Made by a program: the position numbers and the translations under genes. Source: Novosphingobium sp. KA1 (GTDB lineage Bacteria > Pseudomonadota > Alphaproteobacteria > Sphingomonadales > Sphingomonadaceae). From it: a stretch of 64,000 nt of DNA. The notes under the pieces were generated by a model. That model was not told the origin of the DNA. It saw only the letters and a program-made list of their open reading frames with translations, and searched no databases. Below, one piece after another: positions 7,703-16,339 of this stretch. Every line of letters starts with the position of its first letter. Positions within the stretch are counted from its first letter, which is position 1. The stretch spans positions 1,178,001 through 1,242,000 of the forward strand of contig NZ_CP021248.1 in NCBI RefSeq assembly GCF_017309955.1, in the 5' to 3' direction.

Positions 7703-8500
7703 ATGGACCTCAAACTCACCGGAAAGACCGCCCTCGTCACCGGATCGACGGCCGGCATCGGCCTTGCCATCGCCCAGCGCCTCGCAGCCGAAGGCGTCGA
7801 CGTCGCCATCAGTGGCCGCAGCCAGGACAAGCTCGATGCCGCGGCCGCCGAAGTCGCCGAAGCGGCTGCAAACGGCGGCAAGGTGCGTGCCATACTGGCC
7901 GATCCGGCAACCGCACAAGGCGCCGAAGCCCTGATCGCCGCCGTCCCCGCCGCCGACATCCTCGTCAACAACCTCGGCATCTACGAAGCCAAGCCCTTCA
8001 CCGAAATCACCGATGCCGACTGGCACCACTTCTTCGAGGTAAACGTGGTGAGCGGCGCCCGCCTTGCCCGTCACTATTTCCCGCAGATGCTGGCAAGCGG
8101 CTGGGGCCGCGTGATCTTCATCGCCAGCGAAAGCGCACTGGTGATCCCCGGAGAGATGATCCACTACGGCATGACCAAGACCGCGCAGCTGGCGATCGCA
8201 CGCGGCCTGGCCGAGCAGACGCGGGGCACCGGGGTTACCGTCAATTCGGTCCTGCCTGGCCCCACGCGTTCGGAAGGCATTGTCGAATTCATCCGCTCGG
8301 TGGTCGACAACAAGGATGCCCCCGAGGCCGAACGCGAGGCCGAGTTCTTCGCCAGGATGCGCCCGCTCTCGTTGATCCGCCGCCTGATCGAGGCCGACGA
8401 GATCGCCGCCCAGGTCGCCCTGCTGGCAAGTCCGCTCGGCGCCATCACCAATGGCGCGGCGATCCGCGTCGAAGGCGGGATCGTGCCGACGATTGCCTGA
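7703..8500 (+). CDS. SDR family NAD(P)-dependent oxidoreductase
   Basis: A 265-residue classical short-chain dehydrogenase. The cofactor loop TGSTAGIG (residues 13-20) and NNLGIY replace the common TGxxxGIG and NNAG motifs. The catalytic triad is Ser142, Tyr155 and Lys159 (HYGMTK). The C-terminus, GAAIRVEGGIVPTIA, is typical of the 3-oxoacyl-reductase-like branch. AAAGGA lies upstream of the ATG at normal spacing. It is divergent from the LysR gene, and a perfect bidirectional terminator follows. The substrate is unknown. Confidence 0.88.
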   Translation: MDLKLTGKTALVTGSTAGIGLAIAQRLAAEGVDVAISGRSQDKLDAAAAEVAEAAANGGKVRAILADPATAQGAEALIAAVPAADILVNNLGIYEAKPFTEITDADWHHFFEVNVVSGARLARHYFPQMLASGWGRVIFIASESALVIPGEMIHYGMTKTAQLAIARGLAEQTRGTGVTVNSVLPGPTRSEGIVEFIRSVVDNKDAPEAEREAEFFARMRPLSLIRRLIEADEIAAQVALLASPLGAITNGAAIRVEGGIVPTIA

Positions 8501-8541
8501 AATCAGCGATTGAGATGAACGCCTGAATTACCGGCCGCAAA

Positions 8542-8579
8542 GGAAAACGGGTGGAAGCCATCGCTTCCACCCGTTTTCC
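8542..8579. terminator. bidirectional terminator between the convergent SDR and GGDEF/EAL genes
   Basis: Perfect 17-bp arms (8542-8558 and 8563-8579) with a four-base loop; AAAA on the left and TTTT on the right of the GC-rich core make it usable from both strands. It lies 41 bp past the SDR stop and just after the end of the minus-strand GGDEF/EAL gene. Confidence 0.75.
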
Positions 8580-8586
8580 CGCATTA

Positions 8587-11406
8587 TCAGGCGCTGACAG
8601 CCAGAGTGCGATCGACGCCGGGTGGCGGCCCCGGGCGCCCGAAATAGTAGCCCTGCGCCTCGTCACACCCTTCGCCCAGCAGCAATTGCAGCTGTTCGTG
8701 GGTCTCTACGCCTTCGGCGAGCACTGGAATGCCAAGGCTGTGGCCAAGCGCCAGAACCGCGCGGATGATGGCCCGCGCCTGTTCGCTCTCGCGCGATTCC
8801 AGCAGGAACGACTTGTCGATCTTGATCTTGTCGAAGGGGAAGGAATGGAGCGTGTCGAGCGAGGAATAGCCGGTGCCGAAGTCGTCCATCGCCACGCTGA
8901 CGCCCAGCGCCTTGATCCGCCGCAGCGTGTGGAGCGCGCGGGTCTTGTCGGCAATGATCGCGGTTTCGGTGATCTCCAGTTCAAGGCGCTGCGGCGACAT
9001 GCCGACCTCGTGCAGGATCTGGGTGACCACTTCCGGCAGGTCGGCCTGGAGCAACTGGACCGGGGACAGATTGACCGCGATCTTGTCCTTGCCCGGCCAC
9101 GTGACGACTTCGGCACAGGCCGCCCGCAGCACCCATTCGCCGATACGGATGATCTCGCCGGTCTCCTCCGCGATCGGAATGAACTCGGACGGAGAAATCG
9201 TGCCGAGACGCGGATGATGCCAGCGCAGCAGCGCTTCGTAGCCGCTGATCTCGTTGGTCCGCAGCGAGCGCTGGGGCTGGTAGAGCACCTCGAACTCGTT
9301 GCGCGCGATCGCCTGCCGCAAATCGTTGGCCAGCAGGCGGCGATGACGGGCGCTCTCGTCCATGCCCGCCTCGTAATAGCAGATGTGCTCGCTGAAGCTG
9401 CTCTTGGCGCGGTACATCGCCAGGTCCGCGTTGTTGAGCAGGGCTTCGCGATCGGGCACATCGGGCGACAGCGCAATGCCGAGGCTGGCGCCGATGACCA
9501 CGCCGCCGCTGCTCGTCTCGCCATCGGTCGCCTCGTCATGGCCGCCGAGCGAGGTCAGGCAATGGTCGATGCGCGAGACGAACTCTGCGACTTCGCCGTC
9601 GCTGGCCGACCGTTTTTGCGTGAGCGAGCGGGCAACCGCGAACTCGTCCCCGCCCAGGCGCGCGGCGATCTCCCCCTCGCGCAAGGCGCCGGACAGCGCG
9701 GCGGCGACCTTTTGCAGCACTTCGTCACCGGCAGCGTGGCCTTGCGTATCGTTGATTTCCTTGAACCGGTCGAGATCGATGGCAATCAGCGCCACTTGCC
9801 GATCGCGCGCGGCCGCATTGTCGATCTCGAGATCGAGCCAGCGGTTGAAGCTGGTTCGGTTGGGCAATCCGGTCAGCCCGTCGTGCAGCGCCATATGGGC
9901 GATCTGCGCTTCGGAACGGCGCCGCTCGGTAATGTCCTCGAAGGTCGTCACCCAGCCGCCGTCGGGCAGGCGCCGACTGGAGATCGACACGGCGAACTCC
10001 TCACCGAACTCGCGGATCACCGGCGGCGCGTCCTGCGCCGAGAGCACCTGTTCGAGCGTGGCGCGCATCACCTCGATACGTTCCGGCGGGATGTCCGTGC
10101 CGCTGCGCGATTCCATCGCCGCACGGGCGACCTGCTCGAACGTGGCGCCGGGCAGGCAGTCTGCCTCCGACAATTGCCAGAGCTCGGCAAAGCGGCGGTT
10201 GCGCAGCACCAGATGGCCGGTCCCATCGAACAGGCAAAGGCCCTGATGCATATGTTCGAGCGCCGCATCGAGGTGCCGGTTTGCCGTCGCGATGCGATCC
10301 TGATCTTCCTTCAGGCGCGTCATGTCGCGCGTCAGCTTGGCAAAGCCCAGTTGCTTGCCGGCCTCGTCACGAATGCGCTCGATCGTCACATGAGCCCAGA
10401 AGCGCGTGCCATCCTTGCGGACACGCCAGCCCTCACCGGTGAACTTGCCATGCTCGGCAGCCATGGCGAGCGCCATAGCGGGCTTGTCGCTGTCCTGGTC
10501 CTCCACCGTGTAGAAACGCGCCAGCGGGCTGCCGACCACTTCGTCGGCGTGGTATCCCTTGAGGCGCTGGGCACCCGCGTTCCAGTTCGTGACCAGACCG
10601 TTGCCATCCAGCAGGTAGAGCGCGCTGTCGGTCAAGCCCTTGGCGAGGATGCTGAACTGCCGCTCGCTGTCGGCAACCGCAGCGGCGGCGCGGCGAGACA
10701 TCACCCAGCCGCACAGGCAAAGCGCCAGAAGGGTCATCGCGATTGCCGCAATCGCGATTGTGATCGTCTCGGGTGAAATTGTCGCCGCCTGCAACTCGAT
10801 TCGAGATGGAACAAGATGAATGGCAGCCATTCCGCTGAAGTGCAAACCGACAATGGCGCCGAACATCAGCAAAACCGCGCCCAATCCCTTGGCGAATCCC
10901 TGGTGGCCCGTTGCAAGGCGCAAGGCCGGATAGAATGGCAGCAGTCCCAAGGTCAGCGAAAGCAGGACATAGGGCCAGCGCCAGGCGATCATGGCGGGCA
11001 TTTCGAGCGCGGTCATGCCGAGATAGTGCATCGCCGCAATGCCGCCGCCCGCCAGCAGAGCGCCGAGCAGCACGCCCCGCCTGTCGCGAAACCGCGTCAC
11101 CAGCAGGAATGCCCCCGCCATCACGGCGGCCACAAGCACCAGCGAGGCGGCCGTCTCCCCGGTGCGGTAGCCGACAATCAGGCCGCGTTCATACCCCAGC
11201 ATCGCGATGAAGTGCGTCGCCCAGATGCCGATGCCCGAAAGCATGCCTCCCACTGCGGTCCAGCCGGCGCGTTGCCGCGCTCCGTCCCGCGACGCGTGGC
11301 GCAGTATCAGCACGGCCGCCGTGGCCGAGAGCCAGCAAATGGCCGCTGCAAATGCGACAAAACGCAAGTCATGGTCGTCGCGAATGCAGACGAGAATATC
11401 GAGCAA
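8587..11406 (-). CDS. MHYT-PAS-GGDEF-EAL cyclic-di-GMP signalling protein
   Basis: A membrane sensor of about 939 residues. The N-terminal third holds seven hydrophobic helices with three MHYT-type repeats (THFIAM, AMHYLGM, GLHFSGMAAIHL), a proposed copper or gas-sensing unit. Two PAS-like domains follow (LLDGNGLVTNWN..., then CLFDGTGHLVLRN...). The diguanylate cyclase motif GGDEF is intact at about 585-589, and the phosphodiesterase domain carries EAL (about 724-726, YEALLRW) and DDFGTGYSSL, so both activities are possible. A TTG start at 11406 is preferred because GGAG lies nine bases upstream and the product then opens LDILVCIRDDHDLR, as family members do; an ATG exists at 11439. Confidence 0.88.
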   Translation of the reverse strand: MLDILVCIRDDHDLRFVAFAAAICWLSATAAVLILRHASRDGARQRAGWTAVGGMLSGIGIWATHFIAMLGYERGLIVGYRTGETAASLVLVAAVMAGAFLLVTRFRDRRGVLLGALLAGGGIAAMHYLGMTALEMPAMIAWRWPYVLLSLTLGLLPFYPALRLATGHQGFAKGLGAVLLMFGAIVGLHFSGMAAIHLVPSRIELQAATISPETITIAIAAIAMTLLALCLCGWVMSRRAAAAVADSERQFSILAKGLTDSALYLLDGNGLVTNWNAGAQRLKGYHADEVVGSPLARFYTVEDQDSDKPAMALAMAAEHGKFTGEGWRVRKDGTRFWAHVTIERIRDEAGKQLGFAKLTRDMTRLKEDQDRIATANRHLDAALEHMHQGLCLFDGTGHLVLRNRRFAELWQLSEADCLPGATFEQVARAAMESRSGTDIPPERIEVMRATLEQVLSAQDAPPVIREFGEEFAVSISSRRLPDGGWVTTFEDITERRRSEAQIAHMALHDGLTGLPNRTSFNRWLDLEIDNAAARDRQVALIAIDLDRFKEINDTQGHAAGDEVLQKVAAALSGALREGEIAARLGGDEFAVARSLTQKRSASDGEVAEFVSRIDHCLTSLGGHDEATDGETSSGGVVIGASLGIALSPDVPDREALLNNADLAMYRAKSSFSEHICYYEAGMDESARHRRLLANDLRQAIARNEFEVLYQPQRSLRTNEISGYEALLRWHHPRLGTISPSEFIPIAEETGEIIRIGEWVLRAACAEVVTWPGKDKIAVNLSPVQLLQADLPEVVTQILHEVGMSPQRLELEITETAIIADKTRALHTLRRIKALGVSVAMDDFGTGYSSLDTLHSFPFDKIKIDKSFLLESRESEQARAIIRAVLALGHSLGIPVLAEGVETHEQLQLLLGEGCDEAQGYYFGRPGPPPGVDRTLAVSA

Positions 11407-11597
11407 GTGGGGGGACTCCGCGAATTGGCGGGGCTGCATTGCAGGAGTCTGTTAACAAATCACCCCCAAAAGCGCCCCGCCGACAATCGCACTTCCGGTT
11501 TTTGTCCCGATCTCGCGACGCGTTCAAACCCGGATGCCGTATCCGGGACGATGCGCTGCCCGAGCGGCCAGGCATCATCGCGCTGTGCCCTCCAGGC

Positions 11598-13052
11598 TCA
11601 TGCGAAGCCGACGATGGCCTTTGTCTCGAGAAACTCCTCCATGCCCTCGATGCCGTATTCGCGGCCGTTGCCCGATTGCTTGTAGCCGCCAAACGGCGCC
11701 TGCGGATCCCAGGCAGGATGGTTGAGATGGACCTGCCCGCTGCGTATGCGCCGGGCCACGGCCCGTGCCACCTCGAGGTCCGAGCCCTGCACGTGCGCGC
11801 CCAGACCGTAGACCGTGTCATTGGCGATCGCGACGGCCTCGTCGACGGTGTCGTAAGGGATAATGCAAAGGACCGGGCCAAAGATCTCGTCCTGCGCGAT
11901 GGCCATGTCGGTGCGGACCTCGGAGAACACCGTTGGCCGCGCGTACCAGCCCTGCGCGCATCCCGCTGGCCGGCCGGGACCGCCGGTCAGCAGTTTTGCC
12001 CCTTCGGCGATGCCGACCTCGATCATGCGCTGGACACGCTCGTATTGGGCACGGTTGGCGATGGGACCATGCGTCGTCGCCTCGTCGAACGGATCGCCAA
12101 CCACAAATGCGCTCGCAGTCCCGGCCGCCAGGCGTTCGACTTCGGCGAGGCGGGCGCGGGGAACGATCATGCGGGTCGGCGCGCTGCACGATTGTCCGAC
12201 ATTGCGCATGCAGGCCGCTACGCCGAGCGGAATGGCCCGTTCCAGGTCGGCATCGGGCAAGACCACGTTGGGCGACTTGCCGCCCAGTTCCAGAGCTACC
12301 CGCTTGATCGTTTCGGCGGCGGCCTGCGAGACCAGCACGCCTGCGCGCGTCGAGCCGGTGATCGAGATCATGTCCACCCCGGGATGACGCGCAAGCGCCT
12401 CGCCCACGACCGGGCCCGTTCCCTGGACAAGGTTGAACACGCCCTCCGGCGTTCCCGCCTCCGCCATGACCTCGGCAAACAGCACCGCGCTGAGGGGTGA
12501 CAACTCGCTGGGCTTGAGCACCACGGTACATCCTGCCGCCAGCGCCGGCGCGACCTTGGCGGTGATCTGGTAGAGCGGCCAGTTCCACGGCGTGATGAGC
12601 GCGCAGACGCCTACCGGCTCGCGGGCGATGGCAGTGGTGCCGCGCAGGCTCGTGAAGGCAAATTCGGCCAGGTTGTCGGCCGCCACCCGGACATGTTCGG
12701 CCGCGAACGGCACCTGCGCCGCACGCGCGGCGGTGATGGCGGAGCCCATTTCCAGCGAAATGGCCCGCGCGAACAGGTCCGCGCGATCGAGCAGCAGCGC
12801 GTGAATGCGCCGGAGCAGGGCAACCCGCGTCTCGACCGGCGTGTTCGACCAGCCGCCAAACGCCCTGCGCGCCGCTGCGACGGCGCTGTCGACATCCTCG
12901 CCGTCACCCAGCGCGATCTGCGCGACTTCGGCTTCGCTCGCCGGATCGATCACCGATGCCCGGTCGGCTCCGTTCGGAGCGCGCCAGCAACCGTCAACGA
13001 ACATCTGGTCGAGGTGGCCGGAAGCGGAAAGGTGGGCGATCGGATCGGTCAC
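11598..13052 (-). CDS. aldehyde dehydrogenase family protein
   Basis: A 484-residue NAD(P)-dependent aldehyde dehydrogenase, the usual length for the family. The catalytic Cys is about 289 (GQSCSAPTR) and the general base Glu about 255 (ALELGGKSPN); the cofactor site shows ITPWNWP and FNLVQGTG-type segments. The GTG at 13052 is chosen over an upstream ATG because AAGGA lies about ten bases before it and it fits family length. It is divergent from the DUF4198 gene. The substrate is unknown; the sequence resembles members that oxidise aromatic or short aliphatic aldehydes. Confidence 0.88.
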   Translation of the reverse strand: MTDPIAHLSASGHLDQMFVDGCWRAPNGADRASVIDPASEAEVAQIALGDGEDVDSAVAAARRAFGGWSNTPVETRVALLRRIHALLLDRADLFARAISLEMGSAITAARAAQVPFAAEHVRVAADNLAEFAFTSLRGTTAIAREPVGVCALITPWNWPLYQITAKVAPALAAGCTVVLKPSELSPLSAVLFAEVMAEAGTPEGVFNLVQGTGPVVGEALARHPGVDMISITGSTRAGVLVSQAAAETIKRVALELGGKSPNVVLPDADLERAIPLGVAACMRNVGQSCSAPTRMIVPRARLAEVERLAAGTASAFVVGDPFDEATTHGPIANRAQYERVQRMIEVGIAEGAKLLTGGPGRPAGCAQGWYARPTVFSEVRTDMAIAQDEIFGPVLCIIPYDTVDEAVAIANDTVYGLGAHVQGSDLEVARAVARRIRSGQVHLNHPAWDPQAPFGGYKQSGNGREYGIEGMEEFLETKAIVGFA

Positions 13053-13378
13053 TGGTGAGGGTCCTTGCTGTGGAAGCGGGCTCCGGCGGGCAGGCGGCTT
13101 GCGCGGCACCTGCACGGCGGGGCGAACCCGGCCAATCTAATCGCGTCCGGGCGCGGGCTCTGCCGGAATGACGCGGCGGACCGCACAAACTGCCAAAATC
13201 GCCCGGCCCGACGAAATGCCGCGTCCCGGCGCCTCCAATCCGCCTTGCGGCAAAATGTCACCGGACACCTTCCCGGCGAAAGAATCGGAAGTTTGTGCCG
13301 CTGTGATGCGTCACAAAAGTAAAATCCACCGGCCAAAGCCCGCAGTCTGACCCTCGACAGGTTCAAGGAGATACGAAG
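13053..13378. other. intergenic region between divergent aldehyde dehydrogenase and DUF4198 genes
   Basis: A 326-bp gap with no convincing gene. It holds the AAGGA site of the aldehyde dehydrogenase, the AAGGAG site of the DUF4198 gene, and TGTGA-N4-TCACA at 13302-13315. No cobalamin, NiCo or other riboswitch consensus was recognised by eye. Confidence 0.5.
13302..13315. promoter_or_regulatory. TGTGA-N4-TCACA dyad upstream of the metal-handling operon
   Basis: A perfect 5-bp dyad with a four-base spacer (TGTGATGCGTCACA), 63 bp before the DUF4198 start. The half-sites look like CRP/FNR-family boxes but the spacer is two bases shorter than the usual N6, so the cognate regulator is uncertain. 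Confidence 0.35.
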
Positions 13379-14134
13379 ATGGCTACGTGTATGCGCCTAG
13401 TGAAAGTCTCAAGCCTGGCGCTCGCCGCCGCGGCGAGCGTGGCGACTGTCCTGCCCGCCCAGGCCCATGGCATCTGGTTCGCCCAGCGTGCGCGCCAGCT
13501 GGCGCTCATCTACGGCGTCGGTGCCGACGACCTCGATGCCGTCGCCCGCGAAAGCAAGCTGACGCTGGTCAAGGGTTATGACGAGGACTGGAACGATGTC
13601 GACGTCAAGCTGCGCGATGCCGGTGCCATCCCCGTGGTCGACAGCGACGAGCCGGTTGCCGCCGTGGCCGCCGTGATGGACTACGGCATCTGGACCAAGG
13701 ATGCCTCCGGCGAGTTCCACAACAAGGGACGCGACGAAGTGCCGGGCGCGGGCCTCAGCGAGCACAACTTCAAGTACGCAGTACACCTGACCCGCATGCC
13801 GACCAGGCAGGTGCCGCTGCTTGCCGGCCAGACGCTGCAGCTGGTGCCGGTCGGCACGGATATTCCGCAGAAGGCGGGATCGCCGATGAAGGTCCGCGTC
13901 TATTACGCGGGCAAGCCCGCTGCCGGCGCGCAGGTCATGACCGACTACGTCAACGATCCCGACGAAGCGGCGGTGAAGACCGACAAGGATGGCTATGCCA
14001 CCGTCAAGGTGCGCAACCAGGGGATCAACGTGCTGATGGCGATCTTCGTCAGCCCCACCGACAATCCCGTGAAGTACCAGCAGCTCGAACACCGCGCCTC
14101 GCTGTCCTTCGTGCTGCCGCACCTGCCCGAATAA
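13379..14134 (+). CDS. DUF4198 periplasmic protein, likely metal-uptake accessory
   Basis: A 251-residue protein with AAGGAG eight bases upstream. The signal peptide ends in LPAQA and the mature protein begins HGIWFAQR, placing a His at its exposed N-terminus, as in DUF4198 proteins. The C-terminal half (PMKVRVYYAGKPAAGAQV...DKDGYATVKV) forms the Ig-like beta domain seen in the family. DUF4198 proteins occur with nickel and cobalt transporters. Here it heads a run with a HupE/UreJ permease, which supports a role in periplasmic metal capture. The metal is not shown by sequence. Confidence 0.75.
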   Translation: MATCMRLVKVSSLALAAAASVATVLPAQAHGIWFAQRARQLALIYGVGADDLDAVARESKLTLVKGYDEDWNDVDVKLRDAGAIPVVDSDEPVAAVAAVMDYGIWTKDASGEFHNKGRDEVPGAGLSEHNFKYAVHLTRMPTRQVPLLAGQTLQLVPVGTDIPQKAGSPMKVRVYYAGKPAAGAQVMTDYVNDPDEAAVKTDKDGYATVKVRNQGINVLMAIFVSPTDNPVKYQQLEHRASLSFVLPHLPE

Positions 14135-14165
14135 CGCCCCCTTCGATCGCACAGGAGTCCCTCCC

Positions 14166-14549
14166 ATGAACACCAAGCGTATCGCCGCCCTGCTCGCGGC
14201 CTCCCTCGTTCTTTCCGCCCCGGTCGCCAGCTTCGCGCACGGCAGCATGAAGCCCCAGCACGGCGGCATCGTCGCCATGTCGGGCGAGATCCTTGTCGAA
14301 CTGGTCAAGGGCCCCAAGGGCGTGAGCTTCTTCGTCACCGAAGAGGATGAACCCGTGTCCGCCAGCGATTTCGACGCCAAGGTGACCGTGACGGTGGCCG
14401 GCAAAAAAACGCAGGTCACGCTCGTCCCCGCCGGCGGTAACCGCTTCTCGGCGCCGGGGCTTGTCGCCCCCAAGGGCGCCAAGGTGGTGGTCGCCCTGGT
14501 CGGCAAGCGCGATCAGGCCAAGACCTTTGCCTCGTTCACCGCGATCTGA
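14166..14549 (+). CDS. small periplasmic protein of the HupE/UreJ locus
   Basis: A 127-residue protein with a Sec signal (cleavage near VASFA) followed by HGSMKPQHGG, placing two His and a Met at the mature N-terminus, a plausible metal site. The rest is a compact beta-rich domain with little other signature. It starts 31 bp after the DUF4198 gene and ends two bases before the permease gene, clearly within the operon. No named family is recognised with confidence; a metal-binding periplasmic partner is inferred from position and His content. Confidence 0.7.
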   Translation: MNTKRIAALLAASLVLSAPVASFAHGSMKPQHGGIVAMSGEILVELVKGPKGVSFFVTEEDEPVSASDFDAKVTVTVAGKKTQVTLVPAGGNRFSAPGLVAPKGAKVVVALVGKRDQAKTFASFTAI

Positions 14550-14551
14550 CG

Positions 14552-15286
14552 GTGGGCGGCGCGCTATCCTTGTTGCCTGACAGGCTGACGCCGCAGGCAA
14601 AAACGGGCGCGGCGCTCATCGCCGCGCTTGTCCTCGCCCTCATCGCCTCGGTCGCCAAGGCCCACGGCGTCGCCGAAAACGACGCCGCCTTCATCCAGGG
14701 CACCTCCGGGGTGAACATCATCCCCTACATGTACCTCGGCGCCAAGCACATGGTGACGGGGTACGACCACCTGCTGTTCCTGTGCGGCGTGATCTTCTTC
14801 CTTTACCGGATGAAGGACGTGGGCGCTTACGTGACGCTGTTTGCCATCGGCCACAGCACCACGCTGCTGCTGGGGGTGATCTTCGACATCCGCGCCAATC
14901 CTTATATCGTCGACGCCGTGATCGGTCTGTCGGTGGCCTACAAGGCTTTCGACAATCTCGGCGGTTTCAAGACGGTCTTCGGCGTTTCGCCCAATCCCAA
15001 GGCGGCAGTGCTGATCTTCGGCTTCTTCCACGGCTTCGGTCTGGCGACCAAACTGCAGGACCTGACCCTTTCGCGCGACGGCCTCGTGCCCAACCTCGTG
15101 GCGTTCAACGTGGGTGTCGAGATGGGCCAGCTCATGGCGCTTTCGCTGATCCTGATCGCGATGAACCTCTGGCGGCTCACCCCCAGCTTCCGCCGCAGCG
15201 CCATCACTGCCAACGCCGCGCTGATGTGCGCGGGCTTCGTGCTCGTGGGCTTCCAGCTCACCGGCTATTTCACCAAGGGAGCCTGA
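14552..15286 (+). CDS. HupE/UreJ family permease (nickel/cobalt-type)
   Basis: A 244-residue membrane protein starting at GTG. After a hydrophobic N-terminal segment and AHGVAEND come about six helices bearing the family motifs: LGAKHMVTGYDHLLFL (the HxxxGxDH metal motif), IGHSTTLLLG and FGFFHGFGLA. HupE/UreJ proteins are secondary transporters for Ni2+ or Co2+. It starts two bases after the small periplasmic protein gene and is followed one base later by the anchored protein. A TonB receptor downstream suggests outer-membrane uptake of the same metal or its chelate. Confidence 0.85.
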   Translation: MGGALSLLPDRLTPQAKTGAALIAALVLALIASVAKAHGVAENDAAFIQGTSGVNIIPYMYLGAKHMVTGYDHLLFLCGVIFFLYRMKDVGAYVTLFAIGHSTTLLLGVIFDIRANPYIVDAVIGLSVAYKAFDNLGGFKTVFGVSPNPKAAVLIFGFFHGFGLATKLQDLTLSRDGLVPNLVAFNVGVEMGQLMALSLILIAMNLWRLTPSFRRSAITANAALMCAGFVLVGFQLTGYFTKGA

Positions 15287-15287
15287 C

Positions 15288-15923
15288 ATGACGGCCCAGA
15301 CTTTCGATCCCAGCCTGCTGCTGCCGCCCTCGATCCAGGTCCCGGCAAAGACCCTTGCCAAGGCCAGCCTCGGCGCCGCTGCCGTTGCTGCCGTGCTGCT
15401 GGTGACCTGCGTGCTTCCGGCCGAGGCCGGCATCGACCCCACCGGTATCGGCGGCATGCTGGGCATTGCCGGCATGGCCACCGGCGAGGCCCAAGCCGAG
15501 ACCGAAACGGGGCCTGCCCTCTCTCCGGCAGGCGCCGCCCCCGCCTCTGCCCCCGCCGCTCTGCCCAGCCGCACCAGCATCGAGCGCGCCTCCGCCATGC
15601 GCAGCGATACGATGACCATCGCGCTTCCCCCGCACAGCGGCAAGGAAGTGAAGGCGCACATGAATGCGGGCGACAGTTTCGTCTTCGAATGGAAGGCAAG
15701 CGGCCCGCTCAAGGTCGACATGCACGGCGAGCATCCCAATGCCGCCGAGGGCGAGTTCACCAGCTACTGGAAGGAACGCGAACTCGCCTCCGCCAAGGGC
15801 GATTTCACCGCGCCGTTCGAGGGCACCCACGGTTGGTACTGGCGCAACAAGGGCGATACCCCTGTCACCATCACCGTGAAGACCACCGGCTTTTACAAGG
15901 ACCTGTTCCGGCCGGGTGAATAG
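15288..15923 (+). CDS. transmembrane-anchored periplasmic protein of the HupE/UreJ locus
   Basis: A 211-residue protein. A short N-terminal cytoplasmic part is followed by one membrane helix (about residues 25-45, SLGAAAVAAVLLVTCVLP), an Ala/Pro-rich linker (about 60-95) and a conserved C-terminal domain with DSFVFEWKASGPLKVDMHGEH and GTHGWYWRNKGDTPVTITV. The HGEH and GTHGWYW segments look like ligand or metal sites. This matches proteins usually named 'transmembrane anchor protein' beside HupE/UreJ genes; their function is not established. It is the last gene before an intrinsic terminator. Confidence 0.72.
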   Translation: MTAQTFDPSLLLPPSIQVPAKTLAKASLGAAAVAAVLLVTCVLPAEAGIDPTGIGGMLGIAGMATGEAQAETETGPALSPAGAAPASAPAALPSRTSIERASAMRSDTMTIALPPHSGKEVKAHMNAGDSFVFEWKASGPLKVDMHGEHPNAAEGEFTSYWKERELASAKGDFTAPFEGTHGWYWRNKGDTPVTITVKTTGFYKDLFRPGE

Positions 15924-16024
15924 CCCTGTTTCCATTCCCCTGCGCCGCGCCCTTTCCGCACCTGGGCGCAGCGCGGGAAACGAGCCGGAACCAGCCCTCA
16001 CCGGATCCGGCTCGCCCCTTCGCA

Positions 16025-16060
16025 AACCCGTGGAAGCGCCCGCTTCCACGGGTTCTTTTT
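16025..16060 (+). terminator. intrinsic terminator of the HupE/UreJ operon
   Basis: Perfect 14-bp arms (16025-16038 and 16041-16054) around a two-base loop, followed by CTTTTTT-like T-richness (CTTTTT at 16055-16060). It lies 100 bp past the anchored-protein stop. Confidence 0.75.
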
Positions 16061-16339
16061 GGCCATCGGGAGCGCCTTCCACAGCAGCAGGAAATGCCGG
16101 ATTTCCAGCCCCGGCAAACGGCGGCATAAAGCGCGGCGCAGTGTCATTTTTCGTCATTTTCCGCCGCCGGATCGGCATGTTTCGATCAAAGATTCGTACC
16201 CGCGCCCCATAAGCTTCCATCAACAGAACAAAAGCCGCCAACCAGAATACAACGGACAAACCCATGATCCGTAAACAAGAACAAGGCGGGCAATAAACGC
16301 AGGCAGGACAGAACAACGCACCTTATGAGGGGTCACGAC
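16061..16339. other. leader region of the TonB siderophore-type receptor
   Basis: About 280 bp between the terminator and the receptor start. It is more AT-rich toward the gene and contains no recognisable gene. No clear Fur box or riboswitch consensus was found by eye. Confidence 0.4.

Noticed and set aside
8551..10776. Plus-strand open frame of 741 codons opposite the GGDEF/EAL gene
   Set aside because: Antisense shadow of a well-conserved gene; protein has no recognisable motif.
13053..13378. Possible cobalamin or nickel riboswitch before the HupE/UreJ operon
   Set aside because: GCCGGGAAGG-like text is seen on the minus strand, but the other conserved boxes are absent.
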